NCBI RefSeq assembly: GCF_031453555.1
Contig: NZ_JAVIZM010000001.1
Location: forward strand, 3,479,001 to 3,543,000
Reading direction: 5' to 3'
Source of the DNA: Bacillus sp. SLBN-46
GTDB lineage: Bacteria; Bacillota; Bacilli; Bacillales; Cytobacillaceae
DNA: 64,000 nucleotides
Below, in pieces: positions 52,319 to 61,699 of this stretch (its first letter is position 1; each line of letters opens with the position of its first letter). The translations under genes and the position numbers were made by a program. The notes below the pieces were generated by a model. That model ran no database searches and was not told the origin of the DNA. It saw only the letters and a program-made list of their open reading frames with translations.

Positions 52319-52660
52319 ATGTCCGTTTTTGTTTACCAAACGTTTATTATTAAACAGGATCAATTTAAAGAAGGAATCGATAATTTAAGAGAGATTAAAA
52401 AATTTAGAAATGAAAACTACAACCATAAGGTAGAGATTTTAACTCCTGTGTCTGGGGATGACTATACCTATGCCCTGCTTTCGACTTATGAAGGGTTAGC
52501 GGAAATGGAGTTACAAAGTAAGAAAATGTTCGAGGACGAGGAATATTTAGAACTTATTGGTCCTTTTTTTCTAGAGCATGTCGCTGAAGGCAGCATGCAT
52601 ACTCAGATCTATCGTTCATTGGGTGAAGTAAAAATGGCGAAAAAAGAAGAGAAAAAATAA
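52319..52660 (+). CDS. Hypothetical protein, possible dimeric alpha/beta-barrel (ABM/NIPSNAP-like)
   Basis: A 113-residue protein whose pattern (VFVYQTFIIKQDQFKEGIDN, then YTYALLSTYEGLAEMEL and a C-terminal strand GSMHTQIYRSL) suggests the ferredoxin-like fold of ABM/NIPSNAP proteins. I cannot name a family with certainty. The ribosome site before ATG 52319 is weak (AGGGGTG). It ends in a lysine-rich tail and is followed by a long terminator hairpin. Confidence 0.6.
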   Translation: MSVFVYQTFIIKQDQFKEGIDNLREIKKFRNENYNHKVEILTPVSGDDYTYALLSTYEGLAEMELQSKKMFEDEEYLELIGPFFLEHVAEGSMHTQIYRSLGEVKMAKKEEKK

Positions 52661-52667
52661 TTTGTTC

Positions 52668-52708
52668 AACAAAACAAACCCAAGAGTTCCCTCTGGGTTT
52701 GTTTTGTT
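52668..52708. terminator. Bidirectional terminator between convergent genes
   Basis: AACAAAACAAACCCA pairs with TGGGTTTGTTTTGTT around an 11-nt loop. Confidence 0.88.
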
Positions 52709-52727
52709 GTTACTATTCGAATGTTAA

Positions 52728-54152
52728 TTAGTCTCGTTCTAAAAGTGCTGCCCCTGCAATCCCAGGCTTTGTCATTTCATAAATATCTAAAATGAGATCC
52801 AGTTCCTCTTCCGTTAACACATCATGCTGTAAACAAAGTTCTCGAACTGATTTACCACTAATAGTAGCTTCTCTAGCAATACGAGCAGCGATTTCATATC
52901 CTAAATGAGGATTAACCGCAGTAATGATTCCTACACTCTTTTCTACATATTCTTTCATGCGGGCTTCATTTGCTTCAATTCCCTTTAAACAATGTTCAGT
53001 AAAGGAAGCGAAACCATTATTCATGATACTGATGGATTGGAGCAAATTAAACACCAAGACGGGTTCCATTACATTTAATTCGAGTTGTCCTGCTTCAGAA
53101 GCTAGACAGATGGTATGGTCATTCCCAATTACCTGAAAGGCAATTTGATTAATCAGCTCTGGCATAACTGGATTTACCTTCCCAGGCATGATAGATGATC
53201 CCGGTTGACGAGCTGGAAGTGAAATCTCTGCTAATCCTGCACGGGGGCCAGAAGCCATTAAGCGAAGATCGTTTGCTATTTTCGACATATTCATCATACA
53301 TACTTTTAATGCTGCTGACACCTCTGTATAGGCATCCGTGTTTTGGGTAGCATCCACTAAGTGTTCAGCATTAACCAATGGCAGTCCACTAATTCCAGCA
53401 AGTTGAATGACAACATCTTTAATGTATGTTGGATCAGCATTTAAACCCGTTCCAACTGCTGTTGCTCCCATATTCACCTCATATAAATTAGCCCTTGATT
53501 GATGAATACGGTTTATATCTCTTTCCAATACTCTGCTATATGCCTCAAATTCTTGTCCGAGACGAATCGGAACTGCATCTTGAAGATGGGTCCGTCCCAT
53601 TTTTATGACATTTTCAAACTGCTTTGCTTTTGTCTTGAAAACCTTGTTCATTTCTTTCATCGTTTCAAGTAACTTTTCAAGCATTTTTAGTGTAGCTATA
53701 TGAATGGCGGTAGGGAAAACATCATTAGTCGATTGAGACATATTCACATGAGTGTTTGGACTTAAATGGTTATAAGCTCCCTTTTCATGTCCTAGTAACT
53801 CTAGTGCCCTATTGGCAATGACTTCATTTGCATTCATATTCATCGATGTCCCTGCTCCCCCTTGGATTGGGTCCACGATAAATTGATCATTCCATTTGCC
53901 CTCAATGACTTCATCGGCTGCCTGACTAATAACCTCTCCTAGTCCACTATACAACCGTTTCGTATTCATATTGGCGATTGCAGCCGCTTTCTTAACCATC
54001 GCTAACGCTTTAATGAGTTCTTCATGAATGCGGTAGCCAGTTATAGGGAAATTTTCTACCGCCCTAAGTGTTTGAATTCCGTAATAAGCATCAGCTGGTA
54101 TGTCTTTTTTCCCTAAGAAGTCTTGTTCTACTCTTTTTTTGTCCGCTGTCAT
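52728..54152 (-). CDS. aspA: Aspartate ammonia-lyase
   Basis: A 474-residue enzyme that splits aspartate into fumarate and ammonia. The fumarase/aspartase signature GSSIMPGKVNPVMPE holds the catalytic serine near residue 318; other conserved segments are THLQDAVPIRLGQEFEAY, STNDVFPTAIH and GTGLNADPTYI. It lies alone, not with an asparaginase gene as in B. subtilis ansAB. It complements the roc genes in amino-acid catabolism to TCA intermediates. Confidence 0.94.
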   Translation of the reverse strand: MTADKKRVEQDFLGKKDIPADAYYGIQTLRAVENFPITGYRIHEELIKALAMVKKAAAIANMNTKRLYSGLGEVISQAADEVIEGKWNDQFIVDPIQGGAGTSMNMNANEVIANRALELLGHEKGAYNHLSPNTHVNMSQSTNDVFPTAIHIATLKMLEKLLETMKEMNKVFKTKAKQFENVIKMGRTHLQDAVPIRLGQEFEAYSRVLERDINRIHQSRANLYEVNMGATAVGTGLNADPTYIKDVVIQLAGISGLPLVNAEHLVDATQNTDAYTEVSAALKVCMMNMSKIANDLRLMASGPRAGLAEISLPARQPGSSIMPGKVNPVMPELINQIAFQVIGNDHTICLASEAGQLELNVMEPVLVFNLLQSISIMNNGFASFTEHCLKGIEANEARMKEYVEKSVGIITAVNPHLGYEIAARIAREATISGKSVRELCLQHDVLTEEELDLILDIYEMTKPGIAGAALLERD

Positions 54153-54399
54153 CTGTCTCCCACCCTTGTAAATACAAATATATACCTGTATATAAACTTT
54201 CTATTACACCAAAATAATAACAGGAAAACACTTTCCTTGTCTCTCTTTTAAGTGTTATTTCATTAATAACAGTATTCATAGTAGTCTAATTTTTCTTACT
54301 TTTTCAAAATGTATTGCTAGTGTCATCTATGTATCTTTTCTAAAACTCTAGTAAGTGCTATGATATTCTGCGAGATTACTATTTACAAGGATGGATGAA

Positions 54400-55534
54400 A
54401 TGCAGAAGGTTCTATATTTCGCGCTATGTTCTGCTTTACTGCTACAAACAGGATGCAGTTTAAAGACAGCTAATGCCAAAGATATTAATAAAAATAACCC
54501 AGTATCATCAATAACAAAAGAAGTCCAGATGAGCAAAGTATCACCTAAAATGAAAGAAGATCCTTTATTCAAACCAAAGGCAGATTTATCAATAAGTGCA
54601 GTAACATTTGCTTCTAGTAGTGCTGTTTTGACAATAACAAACTTACCAACAGATGTTTCAGGAGTTAGTTACTTTATTTGGAGAACAGCTGACGGGGTGG
54701 AAAATGGCAAGTTATTTTCATCTACTGAAAAAGAAAAAGATTTCTCTCTTTTATTTGGTCCAAGAGAATTTTTAGGAAAGCTTGGGGAGTATCAGATTGA
54801 GGTATACGGAAAGACGATAACTGGTTCGGATGAGCTTTTGGCTAAGTCAACTGTAACCTTCCAACAGCACGTTCCAATCTTAATGTATCATGCCATTGAC
54901 GAATTTAATGGTGAGGGACTAAAAGAGCTGTTTGTGACACCAGAAAATTTTGAAGCCCAAATGCAATACTTAAAAGATAATGGCTATACACTCCTTACGT
55001 TTGAGCAGTGGGGAGAAGTCAATAAAGTAAACAAGCCCATTCTTGTTACCTTTGACGACGGGATGAAAAATAACCTGAATGCTTTTCATATTTTACAAAA
55101 ATTAAAGGATGAGACTTTCAAGCCCACCGCGACAGAGTATGTCATTGCAGGTTATATCGATAGCGGTTCCTACCGATTATCTACTGAAGATATTAAAGAA
55201 ATGGTGAACTCCGGAATCTTCTCCGTTCAATCCCATACGATGTCACATGCAGATCTTCCAAAAATAACGAATTTTGAGGAAGAGCTACAAGTTTCAAGGG
55301 AGAAAATTGAACAAGTAACCGGCAAGCCAGTAATTGCCATTGCCTATCCATATGGTCATTTTAACGAACAAGTAGTGGAGGAAACAAAAAAACACTACAA
55401 ATTTGCTACAACCACAAAGCCAGGCCAATTTATTGAAAAAAGGCCTGCCAGATGAATTTTTATTTATGCATCGTGTCCGAGTCTCCTACTCCACCACCAT
55501 TAAAGAGTTTGCTGCATTAGTTGAAACCAAATAG
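54400..55534 (+). pseudogene. Polysaccharide deacetylase lipoprotein, frameshifted near its C-terminus
   Basis: A NodB-type (CE4) deacetylase with lipobox LLLQTGCS at the start and an Ig-like segment before the catalytic domain. PILMYHAID, LVTFDDGMKNNLNAF (metal Asp-Asp), SVQSHTMSHADLP (metal His) and AIAYPYGHFNEQV are intact. The frame stops at 55455 (QFIEKRPAR). If one A is removed from the six-A run at 55436-55441, it continues as EKGLPDEFLFMHRVRVSYST to a TAG at 55534, a normal family ending. It is either a true frameshift or a sequencing error. ATG 54400 has AAGGATGG well spaced. The catalytic core is complete, so the short product may still be active. Confidence 0.8.
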
Positions 55535-55558
55535 GAGCTTTGAAAGCTCCTTTTTTTA
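55533..55558. terminator. Terminator between deacetylase and marR genes
   Basis: GGAGCTT-TGA-AAGCTCC followed by TTTTTTT on the plus strand. It overlaps the TAG of the frame-restored deacetylase, which supports that longer reading. Confidence 0.88.
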
Positions 55559-55564
55559 ATCAAG

Positions 55565-55987
55565 CTATATGAAAGAGTGATTGAATTTTTTTAGTAACTG
55601 ACCAAAGACTTTACGTTCCTCTTCTGACCAATCATTTATCACTTCTTCTAATCTCTCCAACCGCGCTTGCTTATGCTCCTTATAAACCTTAGTTCCCAGT
55701 TCGGTAATTTGAAGTGAATAGGCCCTGCCGTCTAAAGGATCAGGTATACGATACAAATACCCTTTTTGCTCTAAAGCAGCTGCTTGTCTACTGATGGTGG
55801 AGATATCAAGCTGAAATTCACCTGCTAGTACTTTCACACCTGCAGCTCCTCTATTAGCGATTCTCCTCAATAATAGATAGGCAGAGCGATCAAGAGTACC
55901 AAGTCTTTTATGACTTGAAATAGAGGTTGAACGTCGAATTAAGATAGCCAATTCCAGTTCAATCATTTCCAAAGATTGTTCATTCAT
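55565..55987 (-). CDS. MarR-family transcriptional regulator
   Basis: A 140-residue repressor: ELAILIRRSTSISSHKRLGT at the dimer helix, then VKVLAGEFQLDISTISRQAA (recognition) and the wing PDPLDGRAYSLQITELG. ATG 55987 follows GTGGGG; the longer frame from 56011 is unlikely. It is divergent from an MFS transporter gene, and a palindrome overlaps that gene's -10, so it probably represses it. Confidence 0.88.
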   Translation of the reverse strand: MNEQSLEMIELELAILIRRSTSISSHKRLGTLDRSAYLLLRRIANRGAAGVKVLAGEFQLDISTISRQAAALEQKGYLYRIPDPLDGRAYSLQITELGTKVYKEHKQARLERLEEVINDWSEEERKVFGQLLKKFNHSFI

Positions 55988-56087
55988 AACATTAACCCCA
56001 CAATTAAACAAATTTCTTATTTCTTAATGATAACACATTGAAATTTTATTTATAATGAAGGACAACTATTCCCGTTAGAAAACACTA

Positions 56088-56142
56088 TTGACGTAGTGTA
56101 AAATAGTTGTATAATACAATCATGTACTTTCATAATACAACT
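56088..56142 (+). promoter_or_regulatory. Promoter and palindromic operators of the MFS gene
   Basis: TTGACG (56088-56093), 16-bp spacer, TATAAT (56110-56115). TTGTAT-A-ATACAA (56107-56119) is a perfect palindrome covering the -10, and AGTTGTAT (56104-56111) recurs inverted as ATACAACT at 56135-56142. This is a classic MarR repression layout. Confidence 0.7.
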
Positions 56143-56224
56143 AATTGAAAAACTAGGAAACCAATTAGGTATTAATTAAAAATAAAGGTATAGGAGAAAG
56201 TAAATAAGAAAAGGAGAAATGTCC

Positions 56225-57457
56225 ATGTCATCTTCAACACAATCTATTACTAAAACACCCTCTGACAACACTAAAAAAGGGGGGTTATTAACTCAGCCAA
56301 AAGCAGTTTGGGCTGTTTTTTTCGCGAGTATCATTGCTTTTATGGGACTTGGTCTAGTGGATCCGATTTTACCAGCAATTGCGGAGCAATTACATGCTTC
56401 CCATAGTCAAGTAACGTTGCTATTCACCAGTTATAATGCCGTTATGGCCGTAGCCATGCTCATTACTGGAATGATTTCCTCAAGGCTGGGTATTAAATGG
56501 ACATTACTAGCTGGTATTGTCATCATTGCTGTATTTTCAGCACTTGGAGGATTTTCGAATGGCATTTGGACACTCGTTGGACTTCGTGGAGGCTGGGGAC
56601 TTGGTAATGCCTTATTTGTGGCAACCGCTTTAGCTGCCATCGTTTCACTCTCAAATAGCGGAACAGCCAAAGCCATTATATTATACGAAGCAGCCATTGG
56701 ACTTGGTATATCTGTAGGACCACTTCTTGGCGGCTGGTTGGGTGCTATGTCATGGAGAGGTCCATTTCTAGGTGTTGCGTGCCTTATGGTTATCGCTTTC
56801 ATTGGTTTAGTTGTTTTAATGCCTAAGGCCACAAAAACAACTAACGTACAGACAAAAACATCATTATTAGATCCATTCCGTGCCTTAAAACACCGTTCCT
56901 TATTAATTTTTGGTATTGCTGCGGCTTTATACAACTTTGGGTTCTTTACTTTATTAGCTTATGCTCCTTTTGTTATGGGATTGGATGAGCATGGATTAGG
57001 TTATGTTTTCCTCGGATGGGGTATATTATTGGCTGTTACTTCTGTATTCATGGCTCCAAAGCTTCAACAATGGTTTGGCACGATTAAGTCAATGTGTGCT
57101 ATGTTAACACTATTCGCCCTACTTCTTGTTGCAATGGGTGTCTGGACCTCTACACAATGGGTAGTCATTGGATCAGTTATTTTAGCAGGAGCATTTTTAG
57201 GAAATAACAATACGTTGATTACAACTGCAGTAATGAATGCAGCACCAGTTGAGCGTGCAACTGCATCTGCAGCCTATAGCTTCCTTCGGTTTATTGGTGG
57301 AGCGGTAGCTCCATTTACTGCTGGGAAACTAGCAGAGCTTTATAATCCAAGTCTTCCGTTTTTAGTGGGAGCAGGGTTTGTCTTTATCTCCGTGGTATTT
57401 ATCTTAATTAATTCTTCTCATATAAAACATGTTGATGATGTTGAAATTAGTCATTAA
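56225..57457 (+). CDS. MFS drug/metabolite transporter
   Basis: A 410-residue twelve-helix transporter. AVFFASIIAFMGLGLVDPIL (helix 1) and GRGG-like LVGLRGGWGLGNALFVATAL with IVSLSNSGTAKAIILYEAAI (helices 4-5, motif C region GLGISVGPLLGGWLG) mark a proton-antiporter drug exporter. ATG 56225 has AAGGAG 8 nt before it; ATG 56219 is too close. Divergent MarR gene and overlapping palindrome suggest inducible export. Substrates unknown. Confidence 0.88.
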   Translation: MSSSTQSITKTPSDNTKKGGLLTQPKAVWAVFFASIIAFMGLGLVDPILPAIAEQLHASHSQVTLLFTSYNAVMAVAMLITGMISSRLGIKWTLLAGIVIIAVFSALGGFSNGIWTLVGLRGGWGLGNALFVATALAAIVSLSNSGTAKAIILYEAAIGLGISVGPLLGGWLGAMSWRGPFLGVACLMVIAFIGLVVLMPKATKTTNVQTKTSLLDPFRALKHRSLLIFGIAAALYNFGFFTLLAYAPFVMGLDEHGLGYVFLGWGILLAVTSVFMAPKLQQWFGTIKSMCAMLTLFALLLVAMGVWTSTQWVVIGSVILAGAFLGNNNTLITTAVMNAAPVERATASAAYSFLRFIGGAVAPFTAGKLAELYNPSLPFLVGAGFVFISVVFILINSSHIKHVDDVEISH

Positions 57458-57504
57458 TAATAAAAATGGATCTGCTGTTTATCTAGCAGATCCATTTTTA
57501 TTAT
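57457..57504. terminator. Very long bidirectional terminator hairpin
   Basis: AATAAAAATGGATCTGCT pairs with AGCAGATCCATTTTTATT, a stem of about 18-20 bp with an 8-nt loop, between the MFS and htpG stops. Confidence 0.93.
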
Positions 57505-57520
57505 GATTGATATGTTAGTG

Positions 57521-59401
57521 TTACACCATTATTTTACAAATATCATTTGTAAATTCTACTGGGTCCTGAATAGGCAATCCTTCTATTAATAGTGCTTGAT
57601 TAAATAATAATTTTGTATATAGGTCTAGTTTTTCTTTATCGTTATCAAATGCTTCTTTTAACGATCGGAATACTTCATGATTTTTGTTGATTTCCAATAC
57701 TTTTTCCGCTTTGATATTTTGGTTATCTGGCATTGCAGCAAGAATTTTTTCCATCTCGATTGAAATTTCGCCCTCAGTTGCCAAGCAAACCGGGTGTGAT
57801 TTTAACCTTTTAGAAATTCTAACATCCTTTACTTTGCCAGCTAAAGTTTTCTTCATAAAGTCAAAGAGTTCCTGATTTTCGTTATCCTGTGTTTCGGAAT
57901 CTTCCTTGCTCTCTTCCCCTTCGATTCCTAAGTCACCACTAGAAATTGATTTAAATTCCTTTTCTTTATATGTCATTACCATTTTAATTGCGAACTCATC
58001 GATATCATCCGTAAAGAATAAAATTTCATAGCCTTTTTCAGAAACGAACTCAGTCTGTGGCAGTTTTTCCAATCTTTCAATAGAATCTCCTGCAGCATAA
58101 TAAATGTACTTTTGTTCCTCAGGCATTCTAGAAATATATTCATCTAATGTAACTAATTTCTTCTCTTTAGAAGAGTAGAACATGAGCAGATCCTGAAGTA
58201 CCTCTTTGTTAGCACCAAAATCACTATACACACCATATTTTAACTGACGACCAAATGATTGATAGAATTCTTCATACTTTTCTCGCTCATTTTTCAAGAC
58301 ACTCTGCAATTCACTTTTGATTTTTTTAGAAATATTTTTAGCAATCAGTTTCAACTGCCGATCATGCTGCAGCATTTCTCTTGAAATGTTTAGTGATAAA
58401 TCCTCGGAATCCACCATCCCTTTGACAAAACTAAAATAGTCAGGAAGCAGGTCTGCACACTTGTCCATGATTAACACACCATTAGAATATAGCTCTAAGC
58501 CCTTTTCAAATTCCTTTGAATAATAATCAAATGGGATTTTTTCTGGGATATATAGAATCGCATTGTATCTTACTGTTCCATCAACACTGATATGGATATG
58601 TTTGATTGGCTTGTCAAAACCATAGCGTTTTTCAGCATAAAAGTTTTGGTAATCTTCATCTGTTAACTCACTTTTATTCTTTCTCCAAATTGGAACCATA
58701 CTATTAATAATTTGTTCTTCTTGATAGTCCTCGTATTCGGATTCACTGCCTTCCTTCAGCCTTTTCCCAGCTACTTCCATTTTTATTGGATAACGAATAA
58801 AGTCTGAATACTTTTTTATAATCGACTTTAAGCGATATTCCTCTAAATACTCATCGTAGCTTTCGTCTTCTGTATTCTCTTTCATTTTTAAAATTATCTC
58901 TGTGCCTACTGAATCCTTTTCAACCATCTCAATGGTATAGCCTTCAGCACCCTCGGATTCCCACTTATAAGCATGGTCACTTCCTAACGCCTTACTAATA
59001 ACAGTTACAACGTCTGCAACCATAAATGCTGCATAAAATCCTACACCAAATTGCCCGATAATATCATAGCCATCTTTTAACTCATTCTCTTTTTTAAAGG
59101 CCAAGGAACCACTCTTGGCGATTGTTCCAAGGTTAGTTTCTAACTCATCCTTGGTCATACCAATACCAGTGTCGATTATTTTCAAGGTCCTGTTTTCTTT
59201 ATCTGCAACCACTTTAATAAAGTAATTATCTTGGTCGAAACTTAATGAGTCATCAGTTAATGCCTTGTAATAGATTTTATCAATCGCATCACTTGCGTTT
59301 GAAACTAACTCCCGTAAGAAAATCTCGCGATGAGTATAGATGGAGTTGATCATCATGTCTAATAATCGCTTTGATTCTGCTTTAAACTGTTTTGTTTCCA
59401 T
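57521..59401 (-). CDS. htpG: Hsp90-family chaperone HtpG
   Basis: A 626-residue ATP-dependent chaperone. The N-terminal GHKL ATPase shows [32 protein letters not shown] and [15 protein letters not shown] (ATP lid); the middle domain has the catalytic-arginine region [15 protein letters not shown]; the C-terminal domain dimerises. ATG 59401 follows GGAGAGG; the longest frame (59467) would read through the leader. A CIRCE operator lies in that leader, so HrcA should repress it. Confidence 0.97.
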   Translation of the reverse strand: METKQFKAESKRLLDMMINSIYTHREIFLRELVSNASDAIDKIYYKALTDDSLSFDQDNYFIKVVADKENRTLKIIDTGIGMTKDELETNLGTIAKSGSLAFKKENELKDGYDIIGQFGVGFYAAFMVADVVTVISKALGSDHAYKWESEGAEGYTIEMVEKDSVGTEIILKMKENTEDESYDEYLEEYRLKSIIKKYSDFIRYPIKMEVAGKRLKEGSESEYEDYQEEQIINSMVPIWRKNKSELTDEDYQNFYAEKRYGFDKPIKHIHISVDGTVRYNAILYIPEKIPFDYYSKEFEKGLELYSNGVLIMDKCADLLPDYFSFVKGMVDSEDLSLNISREMLQHDRQLKLIAKNISKKIKSELQSVLKNEREKYEEFYQSFGRQLKYGVYSDFGANKEVLQDLLMFYSSKEKKLVTLDEYISRMPEEQKYIYYAAGDSIERLEKLPQTEFVSEKGYEILFFTDDIDEFAIKMVMTYKEKEFKSISSGDLGIEGEESKEDSETQDNENQELFDFMKKTLAGKVKDVRISKRLKSHPVCLATEGEISIEMEKILAAMPDNQNIKAEKVLEINKNHEVFRSLKEAFDNDKEKLDLYTKLLFNQALLIEGLPIQDPVEFTNDICKIMV

Positions 59402-59470
59402 TAAGACCTCTCCTTTATTTTCAACTTCATAAAAATATATGGAGGCTGTGTCGATCAGCCGCATCAATTT

Positions 59471-59497
59471 TTAGCACTCAACAAAAGAGAGTGCTAA
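59471..59497. promoter_or_regulatory. CIRCE element (HrcA operator) upstream of htpG
   Basis: TTAGCACTC-N9-GAGTGCTAA is an exact CIRCE. It lies between a TTGACA -35 (59537-59532, minus strand) and the htpG start. The -10 is less clear (TGTTAT with a 15-bp spacer is the best). Confidence 0.95.
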
Positions 59498-59673
59498 CCA
59501 CTATTTTTTAATAACATATCTAGTTGTTTTCTGTCAATATTTTTACCTATGAACTATAAAATTGTGCCCTTTCACGCTTAAAAATCTTCATAACATCAAC
59601 ACCAAAAATGCATAGAATCTGCAAAATTTAGAGCTAAAATGGGTTTGTGATAAAGAAAAGGAGGAAGTCAATT

Positions 59674-59928
59674 ATGAAGAAATTTGCAGTTGGAATTATT
59701 AGTGCGGCTTTAATTCTTGGAGCAGGTACTGCAGTCTTTGCTGCAGGAAACACTGAATCTAGTAATGGAATTAGTTTTGAAAAGATGTTACCTTTTATGG
59801 AAAAAATGCATCCTAACTCAAACAAGGAAGAGCTAAAGGAAATGTACAAAGCTTGCCATGAGAATGGTGGAATGATGGGTAGCAAAAGCGGAATTACAAC
59901 GGATGAAACAATGATGAATAATTTTTAA
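59674..59928 (+). CDS. Small secreted protein (84 aa)
   Basis: A signal peptide (KKFAVGIISAALILGAGTAV) ends at a likely AFA cleavage site, leaving a mature chain of about 60 residues: an acidic region, MLPFMEKMHPNSNKEELKEM helix and CHENGGMMGS with a single Cys and many Met. Such Met/His-rich small exported proteins may bind copper or other metal, but that is only suggestive. ATG 59674 follows AAGGAGGAAG. I do not recognise a named family. Confidence 0.7.
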   Translation: MKKFAVGIISAALILGAGTAVFAAGNTESSNGISFEKMLPFMEKMHPNSNKEELKEMYKACHENGGMMGSKSGITTDETMMNNF

Positions 59929-59939
59929 AATACAATTTG

Positions 59940-59973
59940 ATAGAGGCAGACAAAGGTCTACCTCTATTTTTCA
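59940..59973. terminator. Bidirectional terminator between small exported protein and ABC1 kinase genes
   Basis: ATAGAGGcAGAC-AAAG-GTCTaCCTCTAT followed by TTTTT. Confidence 0.87.
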
Positions 59974-61578
59974 CGTAATTTTCTTAAGCCACCTTCTTTG
60001 TCTCACACTGCACACTATGTAAGATACCAATGATAATCCGGCTATTACAAGGGATCCTTTCCAAATTAAAGGATGATTTAAATAGCTCCCTGTAAAACTG
60101 CCGACAACTCCAAGTATACCTAAATAAGACAACTGTTTTTTCTGATTTTCATAGATTTGAAATTGAAATTCTTTCTGCTTCTCAGATTCCTTTACCGCAA
60201 GAAGTTTATGTGGGATTTCAATCATTTCAGTGATAGAGTGGAATACTTGAAAAATTGGCTGTGAATGAATCCATTTTAAAATTAGCTTCCATTTATTTTG
60301 GTTCCCTTGGTTCAACCACTCCATAAAAGCAGGTTTTGCAACTTCTAAAAACTCTTGATTTGGATTAATAGTATGAAGCATGCCCTCAATCGTAACAAAG
60401 GAACGTCCTAAAAAGATGAACCTGGTAGGAACTTGAATAGGAAGTGCTTTTATCATTTCATTAAGATCTTTTTTTACTTGAAACAGATCCATTTCCTTTA
60501 ACTGATTCAGATCAATTGAAAGTGCTTCTTTTAAAATTGGTTCCATTGTTTTTAGGTTGGTGTCCGGTAATAAGAAGCCTAGATCAAATAAAACTTTTAC
60601 TGCCATTGAATAATTCTTCGCTAGGATTGCCTGTAACAGCTCTTGGAAATTGGCAGCATCTTTTTTCGATATTTCCCCCACCATTCCAAAATCAATTAGA
60701 ACAATCGTACCGTCTGATTTAACTAGTACATTTCCCGCATGTGGATCTGCATGAAAAGTCCCCGATTCTAACCACTGTGGAATAAAAATTCGAAAGAGCC
60801 GTTGAGATAATTCTACTCTATTAATAGAATGGCGGTCTAAATACTCCTCATCTGTAATCCTTGTTCCTTCCACCCAATCCATCACTAAAACCTGTGATGT
60901 GCAGAGTTGAGAATAAACCTTTGGGATTTCTAAATTGTTGATCGCTTGGAACCGTTGACGAAAATGATTAACAGATTCCATTTCTTTATTAAAATCAACT
61001 TCTCTTTCAATCACTGTTTTTAGTTCTTGGAACAACATTTTAAAATTAATGAATCCCTTTGGAACAGGTGCAAAATGGTGAGCAAACCAAATAATAATAG
61101 AAAGTGAACGAAAATCAGTTCGAATAATGGACCGTATGGTTGGTCTCTGCACCTTTACTGCTACATGGGTACCATCTTTCAATCTTCCTCGATACACTTC
61201 CCCAATGGATGCGGAAGCTATTGCTGTTTTTTCAATTGATTGCAACTTGTCTTCAATTGGACTCTCCCATTCTCTTTCTAAGACTTGTTTAATATCTTCC
61301 CATGGAGAAGGTGGTACTTTGTCCACTAAGTCTTGAATTTGTTCGACAAATTTATTGGGAAGCAGGTCTGCACGTATACTTAGAAATTGACCTACTTTAA
61401 TTAATAGACCCTCAAGCTCAAATAATGTCTGACGAAATTCTCTACCAATCCTGCCCCATAGCTTTTCTCGCTCGGACAAAGGTTTCCTTAAAATCCGGTA
61501 CCAGTAAAATCTTATTAATACAGATAAAGCAAAGGATAGGATTCTCCACATTCGGTACCAATTTTTATTAGTTTTCAT
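59971..61578 (-). CDS. ABC1/AarF/UbiB-family atypical kinase
   Basis: A 535-residue protein with a kinase-like core: an N-terminal KxGQ-type helix (LEGLLIKVGQFLSIRADLLP), VAVKVQRPTIRSI (nucleotide-binding Lys), EREVDFNKEMES, FHADPHAGNVLV (catalytic loop) and LIDFGMVGEI (metal-binding Asp). Two C-terminal membrane helices follow (SYLGILGVVGSFTGSYL, LVIAGLSLVSYIVCSV). UbiB members support quinone synthesis by ATPase activity; this organism presumably uses menaquinone, so the role is uncertain. ATG 61578 follows AGAGGAG. Confidence 0.92.
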   Translation of the reverse strand: MKTNKNWYRMWRILSFALSVLIRFYWYRILRKPLSEREKLWGRIGREFRQTLFELEGLLIKVGQFLSIRADLLPNKFVEQIQDLVDKVPPSPWEDIKQVLEREWESPIEDKLQSIEKTAIASASIGEVYRGRLKDGTHVAVKVQRPTIRSIIRTDFRSLSIIIWFAHHFAPVPKGFINFKMLFQELKTVIEREVDFNKEMESVNHFRQRFQAINNLEIPKVYSQLCTSQVLVMDWVEGTRITDEEYLDRHSINRVELSQRLFRIFIPQWLESGTFHADPHAGNVLVKSDGTIVLIDFGMVGEISKKDAANFQELLQAILAKNYSMAVKVLFDLGFLLPDTNLKTMEPILKEALSIDLNQLKEMDLFQVKKDLNEMIKALPIQVPTRFIFLGRSFVTIEGMLHTINPNQEFLEVAKPAFMEWLNQGNQNKWKLILKWIHSQPIFQVFHSITEMIEIPHKLLAVKESEKQKEFQFQIYENQKKQLSYLGILGVVGSFTGSYLNHPLIWKGSLVIAGLSLVSYIVCSVRQRRWLKKIT

Positions 61579-61674
61579 TTCTAAGCTCCTCTCAAAAAGC
61601 TTGACGAGAAAAATACTTTTTAATAAATTCTACCAGTAACACTTACAATCTGTATATTAAATTTCATAAAAATA

Positions 61675-61697
61675 AAACCAGGCAGCAGCCTGGTTTC
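61675..61697 (-). terminator. Terminator after the purine permease gene
   Basis: AAACCAGGC-N4-GCCTGGTTT; TATTTTTAT follows on the minus strand. Confidence 0.85.
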
Positions 61698-61699
61698 TG

